From contig NZ_CP047898.1 in NCBI RefSeq assembly GCF_009911795.1, forward strand, positions 2,356,001 to 2,420,000: a stretch of DNA of 64,000 nt, read 5' to 3'. The position numbers and the translations under genes were made by a program. Source of the stretch: Pseudarthrobacter psychrotolerans. GTDB lineage: Bacteria > Actinomycetota > Actinomycetes > Actinomycetales > Micrococcaceae. The notes beneath the pieces were generated by a model. That model saw nothing but the letters and a program-made list of their open reading frames with translations. It did not search any database and had not been told where the DNA came from. Numbering within the stretch: position 1 is the first letter of the stretch; each line of letters opens with the position of its first letter. Positions 17,425-26,282 of this stretch are shown here, piece after piece.

Positions 17425-18772
17425 CGTACTGAATCCGGCAACGGAAGAGGTCATCGAGACCATAGCCCTAGCAACACTCGAGGACACCGACAGGGCGATC
17501 GAAAATGCCGCACAGTCCTTTGAGACCTGGCGCCATGTTGCCCCTGCAGACAGGGCTCTCCTGCTGCGCAGGTTTGCCGCGGCAGTAGACGCCGACCTGG
17601 AAAACCTTGCCCAGCTGGAGGTACGCAACGCCGGGCACACCATCGGTAACGCCCGATGGGAAGCCGGCAATGTCCGCGATGTCCTGAATTACTACTCCGC
17701 CGCCCCCGAACGGCACCTCGGCCAGCAGATTCCAGTAGCTGGAGGGGTCAATGTCACCTTCAACGAACCTCTCGGGGTCGTCGGAGTAATCGTTCCCTGG
17801 AACTTCCCGATGCCCATCGCCGCATGGGGTTTCGCCCCCGCCCTTGCTGCCGGCAACACGGTCGTTCTGAAACCCGCGGAACTGACTCCAATGACTGCCA
17901 TACGGCTCGGACAGCTGGCCAGGGAAGCCGGGCTGCCTGAAGGAGTCCTGCAAATCATCCCGGGCAAGGGTTCAGTGGTCGGCGAACGATTCGTGACCCA
18001 TCCCGCAGTGCGGAAGGTGGTCTTCACCGGTTCAACCGGCGTCGGTAAGCGGATCATGGCCGGCTGCGCTGAGCAGGTCAAGCCCGTGACCCTGGAGCTG
18101 GGCGGTAAGAGCGCCAACATCATCTTCGCCGATGCGGACCTTGAAGCCGCTGCTGCAGCTGCACCCGGAGGCGCTTTTGACAACGCCGGGCAAGATTGCT
18201 GCTCCCGGTCCAGAATCCTGGTCCAGGACAGCGTCTATGAAAAATTCCTCGAGCTCCTGGAACCAGTCGTGAAGGCCCTGCGGGTCGGGGACCCCAGCGA
18301 CGAAGCTTCTTTTATGGGCCCGCTAATTTCTGCAGCCCAGCACCGCACAGTATCCGGATTTGTCCCAGAGGGCTCATCCATCGCTTTCCAGGGATCCGCC
18401 CCTGCCGGCAAGGGGTTCTGGTTCCCACCCACTGTGCTTACGCCCTCCCGCGTAGACCGGGTAATGCACGAGGAGATCTTCGGCCCCGTCGTGGCAGTCG
18501 TTCCCTTCAAAGACGAAGCCGACGCGCTACGTCTAGCCAACGACTCGATCTACGGTCTCTCCGGGTCCATCTGGACACGGGACATCGGCCGGGCACTAAG
18601 GATGGCCCGAGGACTTGAGTCAGGAAACCTCTCGGTTAACTCCCACTCCTCGGTGCGCTACTCCACACCCTTCGGAGGCTTTAAGCAGTCAGGTCTCGGA
18701 CGCGAACTCGGCCCGGACGCCCTGAACGCCTTCACAGAAACCAAGAACGTATTCATCTCCACCAACCCATAA
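17405..18772 (+). CDS. Aldehyde dehydrogenase (NAD-dependent family)
   Basis: The 455-residue enzyme oxidises an aldehyde to the acid. Visible are the cofactor segment VIVPWNFPMPIAAWGFAPAL, the glycine motif FTGSTGVGKRI, the catalytic Glu in VTLELGGKSANIIF and the nucleophile Cys in GQDCCSRSRI. The ATG at 17405 follows GGAG by nine bases. It overlaps the amidotransferase gene by 20 bp. In this cluster it should turn gamma-glutamyl-acetaldehyde into gamma-glutamylglycine (inference). It resembles AldC (Rv2858c), which occupies the same place in M. tuberculosis. Confidence 0.92.
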   Translation: MSTSTFDVLNPATEEVIETIALATLEDTDRAIENAAQSFETWRHVAPADRALLLRRFAAAVDADLENLAQLEVRNAGHTIGNARWEAGNVRDVLNYYSAAPERHLGQQIPVAGGVNVTFNEPLGVVGVIVPWNFPMPIAAWGFAPALAAGNTVVLKPAELTPMTAIRLGQLAREAGLPEGVLQIIPGKGSVVGERFVTHPAVRKVVFTGSTGVGKRIMAGCAEQVKPVTLELGGKSANIIFADADLEAAAAAAPGGAFDNAGQDCCSRSRILVQDSVYEKFLELLEPVVKALRVGDPSDEASFMGPLISAAQHRTVSGFVPEGSSIAFQGSAPAGKGFWFPPTVLTPSRVDRVMHEEIFGPVVAVVPFKDEADALRLANDSIYGLSGSIWTRDIGRALRMARGLESGNLSVNSHSSVRYSTPFGGFKQSGLGRELGPDALNAFTETKNVFISTNP

Positions 18773-18798
18773 CGTCACCGGCAATAAGGAAGTCAAAA

Positions 18799-19578
18799 AT
18801 GATTGAAGTAATCTCCAACCGCCTCAAGGGACGCAGCGCTGTCATCACCGGCGGCGCCAGCGGTATCGGTCTCGCCACAGCCCGCCGCTTCGCCGCAGAA
18901 GGCGCCCACGTGGTCATCGCCGACCTGGACCCAACCGCCGGGCAACGCGCTGCCGAAGAGGTCGGCGGCCTCTACGTAAAGGTCGATGTCACCAGCGAAG
19001 AGGAAGTAAAAAACCTCTACGCCGTAACCCACGAAACCTATGGAAGCGTCGACATCGCCTTCAACAACGCCGGAATTTCCCCGGCGGACGATGCCTCAAT
19101 CATCGACACAGGCATCGATGCGTGGCGCAAAGTCCAGGAAGTGAACCTGACCTCCGTTTTCTACTGCTGCAAATACGCGCTTCCCTACATGCAGGCGCAG
19201 GGCAAGGGCTCCATCATTAACACCGCGTCGTTCGTGGCGGTCATGGGTGCTGCCACGTCTCAGATCTCCTACAGCGCCTCCAAGGGCGGGGTGCTGGCCA
19301 TGAGCCGGGAACTAGGCGTCGAATTCGCCCGCCAGGGGATCCGAGTCAACGCACTTTGCCCAGGACCGGTCAACACCCCGCTGCTGAAGGAACTTTTCGC
19401 CAAGGATCCCGAGAAGGCAGCCCGCCGGCTCGTTCACGTTCCGCTGGGCCGGTTCGCCGAACCAGAAGAACTGGCAGCAGCAGTCGCCTTCCTCGCCAGC
19501 GACGACTCATCCTTCATCACCGCCTCAACCTTCCTGGTTGACGGCGGCATCGCAGGCGCGTACGTCACGCCCGAGTGA
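18799..19578 (+). CDS. Short-chain dehydrogenase/reductase
   Basis: The 259-residue SDR has the nucleotide-binding motif TGGASGIG (residues 15-22), the NNAG motif, the catalytic Ser-Tyr-Lys (SFVAVMG region, then SYSASKGG) and the C-terminal DGGIAGAYV. It ends the operon, 26 bp after the aldehyde dehydrogenase. The likely job is oxidation of the alcohol group of gamma-glutamylethanolamide to the aldehyde, by analogy to the order of genes in the Rv2860c-Rv2857c cluster; this is an inference. Confidence 0.9.
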   Translation: MIEVISNRLKGRSAVITGGASGIGLATARRFAAEGAHVVIADLDPTAGQRAAEEVGGLYVKVDVTSEEEVKNLYAVTHETYGSVDIAFNNAGISPADDASIIDTGIDAWRKVQEVNLTSVFYCCKYALPYMQAQGKGSIINTASFVAVMGAATSQISYSASKGGVLAMSRELGVEFARQGIRVNALCPGPVNTPLLKELFAKDPEKAARRLVHVPLGRFAEPEELAAAVAFLASDDSSFITASTFLVDGGIAGAYVTPE

Positions 19579-19636
19579 CGGTCAGGTCTTAGTTAGGCCC
19601 ACTCCAGTGGGGCCACGCGGAGCCAGCCACTGCCCG

Positions 19637-19673
19637 GTGCGCCCCCGTCACAGCCGCTGTGACGGGGGCGCAC
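19637..19673 (+). terminator. Strong hairpin after the ethanolamine-type operon
   Basis: GTGCGCCCCCGTCACAG and its exact complement form a 17-bp perfect stem with the loop CCG, 58 bp after the SDR stop codon. There is no T-run, as is common for actinobacterial terminators. The symmetry allows termination from both sides. Confidence 0.75.
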
Positions 19674-19894
19674 CCTGCAGACTGGACATTGTCAGTCTCA
19701 TCTCCCCTAGCGTCGACCGTCCGCGTAGACGCCCAGTACCCAGCTGTGTCTTTCACCTGCTTGCCGGCCAGGTGCCCAGCCCCTGCGCCTGGCCCAACTC
19801 CCTGCTCGAGTGGGGACGCAGTACACCTGATACCTCAGGACGGAAACGGGAGGGGGTGCCCGCGCAAATCCAACATTATCGATGAGGACCACAA

Positions 19895-19939
19895 ATGAAA
19901 CGACGTTCCAGACTGTCCCCCGCCAGCCGGGAACCCTGA
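19895..19939 (+). CDS. Possible 14-residue leader ORF
   Basis: AGGA followed by ATG at 19895 opens a micro-ORF (MKRRSRLSPASREP) whose TGA overlaps the ATG of the next small gene (TGATG). The overlap suggests that ribosomes ending here could start the next frame, which itself lacks a good ribosome site. Evidence is positional only. Confidence 0.3.
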   Translation: MKRRSRLSPASREP

Positions 19940-20193
19940 TGGCACGCCGGAAGAGAGTCTCCTGGAAGCATCTCCCCTACGGAGAGCAAGTTGACGTCGT
20001 AGAAGGAGGCCAGCTTCTGGGCCCCGGAACCGTTGACGCCACCACGCCTGACGGCTCAATAGTATGGGTAGTCATACACGGCGTCGGCGGGCGGCGAATG
20101 CTGCACCAGAACGACGACATGCAGCTGGAAATCATCAAGCCCCTCGACAGCGCCGCCGAACTGAGGACGTCTCCCGCTCGACGCAAGGGATAA
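19939..20193 (+). CDS. Small protein of unknown function (84 aa), paralogue of the 2065 gene
   Basis: The 84-residue protein contains GEQVDVVEGGQLLGPGTVDA and IVWVVIHGVGGRRMLHQNDD, matching the pattern of the 66-residue protein at 2065-2265. It looks beta-rich and soluble. An in-frame ATG at 19882 would add 19 residues. The ribosome site of the 19939 start is poor, and the overlapping micro-ORF may feed it. Function unknown. Confidence 0.55.
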   Translation: MARRKRVSWKHLPYGEQVDVVEGGQLLGPGTVDATTPDGSIVWVVIHGVGGRRMLHQNDDMQLEIIKPLDSAAELRTSPARRKG

Positions 20194-20280
20194 CGGGTGC
20201 TAAGACATCCGTATTGCCCTTGCAATGTCCAGCGCTGACACGGAGTCATCCAACGGCCGCGAGACCAGAGGGGCCGCGAA

Positions 20281-20961
20281 TCAGTCCTCGGTCGGCAACG
20301 CCGATGTGACTTCTGATAGTGGCCGGAGGTGCAGCTTCAGAAGTTTCAGGCTGGATGTAGCGTCATGGTTGGCGATGGCGTCGACAATGGCGCGGTGTTG
20401 CTTGTTGATGGTCTCAACTCTTTCCGGGCGTGCAGTGAGCGCCCGGACGGCCACCCGCTGTTGTCGGGACCGCAACGTGTCATAGACCTCCAGCAGGACG
20501 GTGTTGCCAGCCTCCGCAACCATTGCCCTGTGAAACCTCCGATCCAGGAACGAGACCGTGAACCAGTCCCGGGCCTCGCCTGCTGCTTCCATCTGATCCA
20601 GGAGCGTGAGCATCTCGCCTGGGACCGGACGTTTCAAGGAGCAAATGACGCTGAGTGCATGGCCTTCTATGAGCAGCCGGGTCTGGTAAACCTCCTCCAG
20701 TTCACGCGAAGTGACCGTTCGCACCTGAGCGCCCTTGCGGGGCAATAAGGTAATGAACCGCTCCGCAGAGAGCTGGTGAAAGGCTTCACGCACCGGAGTG
20801 CGTGAGACACCAACCGCTTCGGACACCCACTGCTCATCCAAAAACCGGCCGGCTTCAATGCTTCCGCGGATGATTTCATCGCGAAGCCACTCATATACAC
20901 GAACTCTTGCCGGGCCCCCATTGCTCAGCACGGCCGGAGGCGGCGGCACTATTGCAGTCAT
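20281..20961 (-). CDS. GntR-family regulator with FCD domain, aldolase-nitrilase cluster
   Basis: The 226-residue regulator has a winged helix (VYEWLRDEIIRGSIEAGRFL, VSEAVGVSRTPVREAFHQL) and an FCD domain (RLLIEGHALSVICS, FTVSFLDRRFHRAMVAEAGN) for a small carboxylic-acid-like ligand. The ATG at 20961 follows GGAAGG. It is divergent from the aldolase gene and so probably controls the aldolase-nitrilase-transporter operon, perhaps through TGTATACA at 21043-21050. Confidence 0.87.
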   Translation of the reverse strand: MTAIVPPPPAVLSNGGPARVRVYEWLRDEIIRGSIEAGRFLDEQWVSEAVGVSRTPVREAFHQLSAERFITLLPRKGAQVRTVTSRELEEVYQTRLLIEGHALSVICSLKRPVPGEMLTLLDQMEAAGEARDWFTVSFLDRRFHRAMVAEAGNTVLLEVYDTLRSRQQRVAVRALTARPERVETINKQHRAIVDAIANHDATSSLKLLKLHLRPLSEVTSALPTED

Positions 20962-21042
20962 CCCCTTACCTTCCCTAGCTTGATGTACTAAAGACCAGTA
21001 TATGGCACCGAAATATTCCATGCACTCCTCGCGTATCCCTTG

Positions 21043-21050
21043 TGTATACA
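21043..21050. promoter_or_regulatory. TGTATACA palindrome in the divergent promoter region
   Basis: The perfect 8-bp palindrome TGTATACA lies 74 bp before the aldolase start and 82 bp before the regulator start. The TGTATACA core fits operators of VanR/FadR-subfamily GntR proteins. Assignment is by position and consensus. Confidence 0.5.
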
Positions 21051-21123
21051 TGGCGCATATGCTTTGATATTGGTAGATCCTGTGGCGCAGACCACAGTCG
21101 TCGCAACACACTGAGGAGACCCA

Positions 21124-21897
21124 ATGGACCACCGCAACCCGGCGAATCGACAGTTCGCCGCCTGGCTTTCTGACCCAAGTTTTGCTGCAGCGGAAATAGC
21201 GCGCAGCATCGGCTACGGGGCGGTGGTTCTGGACATTGAACACGGCGCTTTCGATCTTGCCGATTTGGAGCGCTTTGTTCCGTTCCTTAAGTCACTGGAC
21301 ATGGAAGTTATCGCCAAGGTTCTGGGCCCTGAGCGAGGCCCAATCCAGCAGGCACTCGACTTTGGCGCTGACGCAGTCGTCATCCCGCATGTTGAGAATC
21401 TCGCTCACGCCCGCACCGTGACGGCTTTTGCAAAATTCCCTCCGCTCGGAGACCGCAGTTTCGCAGGTGGCCGGACCAGCTCCTACGGCGGTTTCACCGA
21501 CGCGTGGGTGACCCAGCAGGATACGCAGACCCGTTGCTATCCGATGATCGAAGACGCCGGTGCCCTGGAGGACGTGGAAGCCATCCTTTCCCTCGACACG
21601 GTCGACGGCGTTTTTGTTGGCCCTTCTGACCTGTCCTTGCGTCGGGGTCGGGGAGCCTATTCGCGCACAGAGGACGATTTCGCTGACCTGGAGCGGGTCG
21701 CCAAGGCCGCGGCCGCAGCCGGCAAGGCCTGGGTCCTGCCTGCATGGAGCATTGAAGAAAAGGAATTCGCCCTCCGCAACGGCGCAGACCAGCTCGCGCT
21801 GACAATGCAGCACGGTGCCCTCCTGGCCGGTTTCTCAGCTCCCTACGAGCAGGCGAGAACTTTGGCTGAATCGGTCCTCTCCCAGGCCTCTGCCTAG
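21124..21897 (+). CDS. HpcH/HpaI-type aldolase/citrate lyase family protein
   Basis: The 257-residue enzyme is a class II, metal-dependent aldolase of the pyruvate-aldol type. Visible are VVLDIEHGAFDLADLERFV (catalytic His), MEVIAKVLGPERGPIQQALD, the metal site PMIEDAGALEDVEAI and the phosphate/pyruvate site VDGVFVGPSDLSL. The ATG at 21124 follows GAGGAG. Its last 81 codons lie in the 1,175-bp repeat. With the amidase next to it, it may process the carbon skeleton of an imported amide or hydroxy acid. Confidence 0.9.
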   Translation: MDHRNPANRQFAAWLSDPSFAAAEIARSIGYGAVVLDIEHGAFDLADLERFVPFLKSLDMEVIAKVLGPERGPIQQALDFGADAVVIPHVENLAHARTVTAFAKFPPLGDRSFAGGRTSSYGGFTDAWVTQQDTQTRCYPMIEDAGALEDVEAILSLDTVDGVFVGPSDLSLRRGRGAYSRTEDDFADLERVAKAAAAAGKAWVLPAWSIEEKEFALRNGADQLALTMQHGALLAGFSAPYEQARTLAESVLSQASA

Positions 21898-22829
21898 GCA
21901 CGGAACCGGCCTGGTCCTGCTTTCACTCAGTTCGTACCTATCTCATCAAAAGGATTTCTCATGGTCAGCGTTGGAATAGCCCAGTTCGCTCCCGGCCTGG
22001 ATAAGCAGCAGAACGAAAAAACCATTGCAGAACTCGTCCGGCAAGGTGCACAACTGGGCGCCCGGCTGGTCGTACTCCCCGAGTACGCAATGTTCACCGC
22101 ACCGTCGATGGACGGAAGCTTCCTGGAGACGGCGGAACCCCTGTCAGGGCTCTTCGTCACCGGACTGTCTGCTCTTGCCCGCGAATTGTCCATCTTCATT
22201 GTCGCGGGAATCAATGAGGAACTTGAAGGCGGAGAGCAGATCTCCAATACCCTCGTCGCGGTCGGACCACAGGGTGATGTGGTCGGGGTCTACCGGAAAC
22301 TGCATCTTTACGATGCCTTCGGGTACAAGGAATCCGAACTGGTGCGCCCCGGCAAGGTGGAAGCACCGGAGACCTTCGAAGTCGACGGCCTCACCTTCGG
22401 AATGCAGACCTGTTATGACCTTCGGTTCCCCGAGGTAACCCGCCGGATCGTCGATGCCGGCGCCCAGGTCCTCCTCCTTCCGGCTGAATGGGTCCCGGGC
22501 CCACTGAAAGAAGATCATTGGACCACGCTGCTGCGGGCCAGGGCGATAGAAAACACCATCTACGTCGCGGCTGCAGACCAGTGTGCTCCCACGGGAGCAG
22601 GCAACAGCATGATCGTTGACCCCATGGGCGTGGTGCTCGCATCCTTGGGCGAACAGGCAGCAGTCGCGGTGGCCGAACTCTCCGAAGAACGTCTGCGGGC
22701 AGTGCGGCTGAAAAACCCGGCGCTGGAACTGCGCCGGTTCACAGTCGCAGCCAACGACTAAGACCCCCACCCTCGCCCCTCATCGACATCACAAAACCAG
22801 CGCGACCCCGACCCGAACCGGACGCCGTC
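21655..22829. repeat. Direct repeat, right copy (about 1,175 bp)
   Basis: This copy is in its natural context: it begins inside the complete aldolase gene and ends 37 bp before the transporter gene. It matches 11445-12619 throughout. The identity, including synonymous sites and noncoding flanks, means the duplication is recent, kept equal by gene conversion, or an assembly artefact. Confidence 0.92.
21961..22761 (+). CDS. Nitrilase-superfamily carbon-nitrogen hydrolase, copy 2
   Basis: The product is the same 266 residues as the copy at 11751, with the Glu (LPEYAMF), Lys (YRKLHLY) and Cys (QTCYDLRF) triad. Here it follows the aldolase by 63 bp and precedes a peptide-type ABC importer by 105 bp, all on one strand, so it is probably expressed with them. 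The set suggests that an imported amide or peptide-like compound is hydrolysed and then cleaved by the aldolase. Confidence 0.92.
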   Translation: MVSVGIAQFAPGLDKQQNEKTIAELVRQGAQLGARLVVLPEYAMFTAPSMDGSFLETAEPLSGLFVTGLSALARELSIFIVAGINEELEGGEQISNTLVAVGPQGDVVGVYRKLHLYDAFGYKESELVRPGKVEAPETFEVDGLTFGMQTCYDLRFPEVTRRIVDAGAQVLLLPAEWVPGPLKEDHWTTLLRARAIENTIYVAAADQCAPTGAGNSMIVDPMGVVLASLGEQAAVAVAELSEERLRAVRLKNPALELRRFTVAAND

Positions 22830-22866
22830 CCTTTCGAAAGTATCCAGCATCATCCGGAGGCATACA

Positions 22867-24459
22867 TTGTTTGGAAAAAAGTTTGTAGGGCAGGCCACGG
22901 CCGGCCACGGAACCAGGCGCCTTTCAAAGGCAACGACCTTGACGGCACTGGCCGCAGCCAGCGTGCTGGCACTGAGTGCGTGCGGGGGCGGCGGCACTGA
23001 AGCCGGCGGTAGTGGATCGGAAACGCTCCGCTTCGGAATTTCAAACGAGCCGGCTAACTTGATCACCGGTGTTGACCAGGGGACCGTCGGTAACACCATG
23101 ATGACCCTGATCCACCGCGGTCTCATGTCTTATGACAAGGAAGGCAAAGTCATTGCAGGCCTAGCCGAGTCAGTTGAAATGACGGACCCCACGACGTACA
23201 CGTTCAAACTGCGCCCGGACCTTACCTTCCACGACGGCTCCCCGATTACGGCCAACAACGTGAAGGCATCGCTTGAGTACTACGCGAACAAGGCGAACGG
23301 CTCCACGCTGTACGTAGGGCTGCAAGACATCAAGAACGTCGAGGTCAAGGACGACCATTCCGGCGTCATCCACTTAGCGGGCCCCAACTCGGCATTCCTC
23401 GAATACTTGGCTATTCCTACTGCTGCCATCGTGCCGGACAAGTCCCTCGCCAAGGATGTCCCGAACCAGATCGGTGCCGGACCCTTCGTCCTTGAAGAAC
23501 ACAACCGCGGTGTCGATCTCGTGCTGAAAAAGTTCGATAATTACTACGGAGCCGACGACGTTAAGCTTCCCGGTATCGACATGTCCTTTTACAGTGACGG
23601 TTCGGCCCGCACCAACGCCCTTCTGGGCGGGGACGTTGACATTATCGACTACGTTCCGTGGCCCGACTACGACCGTGTCTCCGGAACGTCCGGCATGACT
23701 CTCGACGCCCAATCCGGGCCCCTGCAGTTCATCCAGTTCAACGTCACCAAGGGCCCCTTCGCGGATGCGAAAGTCCGCCAGGCTGTGGCCTACGCCCTGA
23801 ACCGGGAGAACGCCATCGAAGCAGCCTTCCAGGGACACGGTAAACCGCTCACCGGAGTGACAATCCCGGAAGACAACCCCGCATACGACCCGGCAAATAC
23901 CGGACTTTTCAGCCACGACGTCTCCAAGGCCAAAGACCTCCTCGCAGAAGCCGGGTATCCCGACGGATTCGAAGCCAAGATGCTGACGACCTCGCAGTAC
24001 TCGTTCCTGCAGGATACGGCTCTGTCCGCCCAGGCGGACCTGGCCGCCATCGGTATTAAGGTCACCTTGGACGCCCCTGACTGGTCTACACGCGTTGCCA
24101 AGGGTAACTCCGGAGACTACGACCTCGCAGTTGCCGGCGGAGCAGGCATCGTCGCAGACCCCACCTACATCAAGGGCCTTGTTTCCGGGCCGAACAGCTT
24201 CCTGCGCAGCTTCGGATACGATAATCCGGCACTGAACGCGAAACTGGATGAAGGCCTGAGGGCAACGGATGATCAAGCCAAGAAGGCCGCATACAACGAA
24301 GCGCTCAAGATCATGCAGGCCGATGTGCCCTACGCGCCGATCAACACCCGTGAACAGGCTTTCGCCTATAACTCCAAAGTCAAGGGATTCAAGAGCCTCC
24401 CCGGGTTCCTGAGTTTCTACAGCGGATACACATTCGCCGACACTTCCCTCTCCAAATAG
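22867..24459 (+). CDS. ABC transporter substrate-binding lipoprotein (family 5)
   Basis: The 530-residue protein captures an oligopeptide-like or other organic solute outside the membrane. The lipoprotein signal ends in LALSACGGGG (lipid Cys near residue 38). The SBP_bac_5 core shows ANLITGVDQGTVGNTMMTLI, FHDGSPITANNVKASLEYY and KVRQAVAYALNRENAIEAAF. It starts with TTG after GGAGG. It leads the transporter genes that follow. Confidence 0.92.
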   Translation: MFGKKFVGQATAGHGTRRLSKATTLTALAAASVLALSACGGGGTEAGGSGSETLRFGISNEPANLITGVDQGTVGNTMMTLIHRGLMSYDKEGKVIAGLAESVEMTDPTTYTFKLRPDLTFHDGSPITANNVKASLEYYANKANGSTLYVGLQDIKNVEVKDDHSGVIHLAGPNSAFLEYLAIPTAAIVPDKSLAKDVPNQIGAGPFVLEEHNRGVDLVLKKFDNYYGADDVKLPGIDMSFYSDGSARTNALLGGDVDIIDYVPWPDYDRVSGTSGMTLDAQSGPLQFIQFNVTKGPFADAKVRQAVAYALNRENAIEAAFQGHGKPLTGVTIPEDNPAYDPANTGLFSHDVSKAKDLLAEAGYPDGFEAKMLTTSQYSFLQDTALSAQADLAAIGIKVTLDAPDWSTRVAKGNSGDYDLAVAGGAGIVADPTYIKGLVSGPNSFLRSFGYDNPALNAKLDEGLRATDDQAKKAAYNEALKIMQADVPYAPINTREQAFAYNSKVKGFKSLPGFLSFYSGYTFADTSLSK

Positions 24460-24467
24460 GAGCTGAC

Positions 24468-25415
24468 GTGACGTCCTTTATCCTGCGTCGAGTGGGAATG
24501 GGAGCCGTTCTGGTTTTCCTTGTCTTGACGCTGATCTTCTCGGCCATCCGGCTTATCCCCGGCGATCCAGTCGAACTGCTGCTCTCCAGCGGAAACACCA
24601 GTGCGGACCCCGAAACCGTGGAACGCATGCGCGAACAGCTGGGCCTGAACGGTTCCCTGCCTGTCCAGTACTGGAACTTCCTGACAGGAGTCATCACCGG
24701 AGACCTCGGACAGTCCATCCGCACCGGCGACCCCGTAGCCGAATCGATCGCGCAGCGCCTGCCCCGGACACTTGAACTGGTCATCTTCGCGACAGTGATC
24801 TCCATGGCAGTGGGAATCCCGCTGGGAGCATGGGCGGCCGTCAGGGGCGGATTCGTTGACAGCGCCGCCACGGTTTTGACCAGCCTCGGAGTGGCACTTC
24901 CCGTCTACGTCCTCGGCACACTGTTGATACTCGTCTTTTCCCTAACGTTGGGCTGGCTGCCCGCAGGCGGCTTCGCTACCTGGCAGCAGAACCCGGCCAG
25001 ACATTTTCAGCTGCTCATCCTGCCAGCGATTGCTTTATCGCTGGGTTTCACCGCGATCATTGCCCGCATGACGCGATCCGCTGTCCTTGAAACCATGGGC
25101 CAGGATTGGGTCAGAACAGCCACCGCGTTCGGGCATGCGCCCCTGAAAGTCTTCCGTCGGCACGTGCTCCGAAATTCGCTGACGCCGGTCACTACTGTTA
25201 TCGGGCTTGGCTTCGGTACTCTCCTGGGCTCCACCGTACTGGCGGAGCGGGTATTCAACTATCCGGGCCTCAGCAGCCTCCTGGTCGAATCAGTTTCCAA
25301 CCGGGACTACGCCGTAGTGCAAGGGATCGTGATCATCATTGCGTTGCTGTTCATTCTCATCAACATTGTGGTCGACGTTGTCTACGGCCTCCTCGATCCG
25401 AGAGTGAGGCAATAA
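24468..25415 (+). CDS. ABC transporter permease (DppB type)
   Basis: The 315-residue permease has six hydrophobic segments. It begins FILRRVGMGAVLVFLVLTLI, the standard start of DppB/OppB proteins, and contains DLGQSIRTGDPVAESIAQRL and the EAA-like loop VRTATAFGHAPLKVFRRHVL. The GTG start follows AGGAGC by four bases. It pairs with the DppC-type subunit that starts one base before its stop codon ends. Confidence 0.92.
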   Translation: MTSFILRRVGMGAVLVFLVLTLIFSAIRLIPGDPVELLLSSGNTSADPETVERMREQLGLNGSLPVQYWNFLTGVITGDLGQSIRTGDPVAESIAQRLPRTLELVIFATVISMAVGIPLGAWAAVRGGFVDSAATVLTSLGVALPVYVLGTLLILVFSLTLGWLPAGGFATWQQNPARHFQLLILPAIALSLGFTAIIARMTRSAVLETMGQDWVRTATAFGHAPLKVFRRHVLRNSLTPVTTVIGLGFGTLLGSTVLAERVFNYPGLSSLLVESVSNRDYAVVQGIVIIIALLFILINIVVDVVYGLLDPRVRQ

Positions 25416-26281
25416 TGGCAGCTACAAAGCTCGCTTCCACCAGGATGCGCTCCGGCAAGCTGAGGCAAGTCATGGGTCCCCTCCGGACGGCCGCCCTTGT
25501 CTATGTCGTTGCCATCATCATTGTGATGATCCTGGCTCCGGTCATCTCCCCCGCGGATCCGCTGGCACAGGATATCGCCAACAAGCGGCTTCCTGTCTTT
25601 ACGCCGGGGCATCTGCTCGGTACCGACGAGCTGGGCAGGGACGTACTTACCCGCATCATGTACGGCGCCAGGATCGAACTTTTCATAGCACTTGGCGCCA
25701 CCGTCTTTGCAGCAATTGCCGGCACGTTTATGGGGATTGTTGGAGGGTTCTTCGGAGGAATAGCCGAAACCATCACCATGCGGCTCATAGTTGACGTCAT
25801 TCTCGCTTTCCCTCCGATCATCCTCGCGCTCCTCGCAGTGACCATCTACGGCCCGGGCCCCGTAACCCTCATCATGGTGATGGGTGTACTTTTCGCTCCA
25901 ACTTTTGCCCGCATCACCTACGGACAGACGCTGTCCGTAAAACGGGAAGAGTACGTGGAAGCGGCCCGGGCCTTCGGCGCTAAAACCCCGGTAACACTGT
26001 TCAAAGTCGTGCTGCCGAACGTCTCGGCACCCATCATTGTTCAGTTCTCGCTAACCATGGCCCAAGCGATTCTCCTCGAATCAGGCCTCAGCTACCTTGG
26101 TCTGGGTGTCGTCCCCCCGGAGCCCTCATGGGGGGCGATGGTCGCCGAAGGGCAGCGCTTCATCACCAGCGATCCCATGGGCCTTCTCGTGCCCAGCACC
26201 GTCCTCGTCCTGACGATTCTTGCGTTTGGCCTGCTCGGTGACGGACTCCGTGCCTACCTCGACCCGAAATCAAGGAAATAG
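25415..26281 (+). CDS. ABC transporter permease (DppC type)
   Basis: The 288-residue permease overlaps the stop of its partner by one base (TAATG). It shows the DppC features HLLGTDELGRDVLTRIMYGA, DVILAFPPIILALLAVTIYG and the EAA loop YVEAARAFGAKTPVTLFKVV. Together with the DppB-type subunit it forms the membrane channel. The close spacing implies a single mRNA. Confidence 0.92.
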   Translation: MAATKLASTRMRSGKLRQVMGPLRTAALVYVVAIIIVMILAPVISPADPLAQDIANKRLPVFTPGHLLGTDELGRDVLTRIMYGARIELFIALGATVFAAIAGTFMGIVGGFFGGIAETITMRLIVDVILAFPPIILALLAVTIYGPGPVTLIMVMGVLFAPTFARITYGQTLSVKREEYVEAARAFGAKTPVTLFKVVLPNVSAPIIVQFSLTMAQAILLESGLSYLGLGVVPPEPSWGAMVAEGQRFITSDPMGLLVPSTVLVLTILAFGLLGDGLRAYLDPKSRK

Positions 26282-26282
26282 A

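Noticed and set aside
11445..22829. The repeat-bounded unit as a composite transposon.
   Set aside because: The repeats hold metabolic genes, have no transposase and no terminal inverted repeats, and no target duplication was seen at their outer edges.
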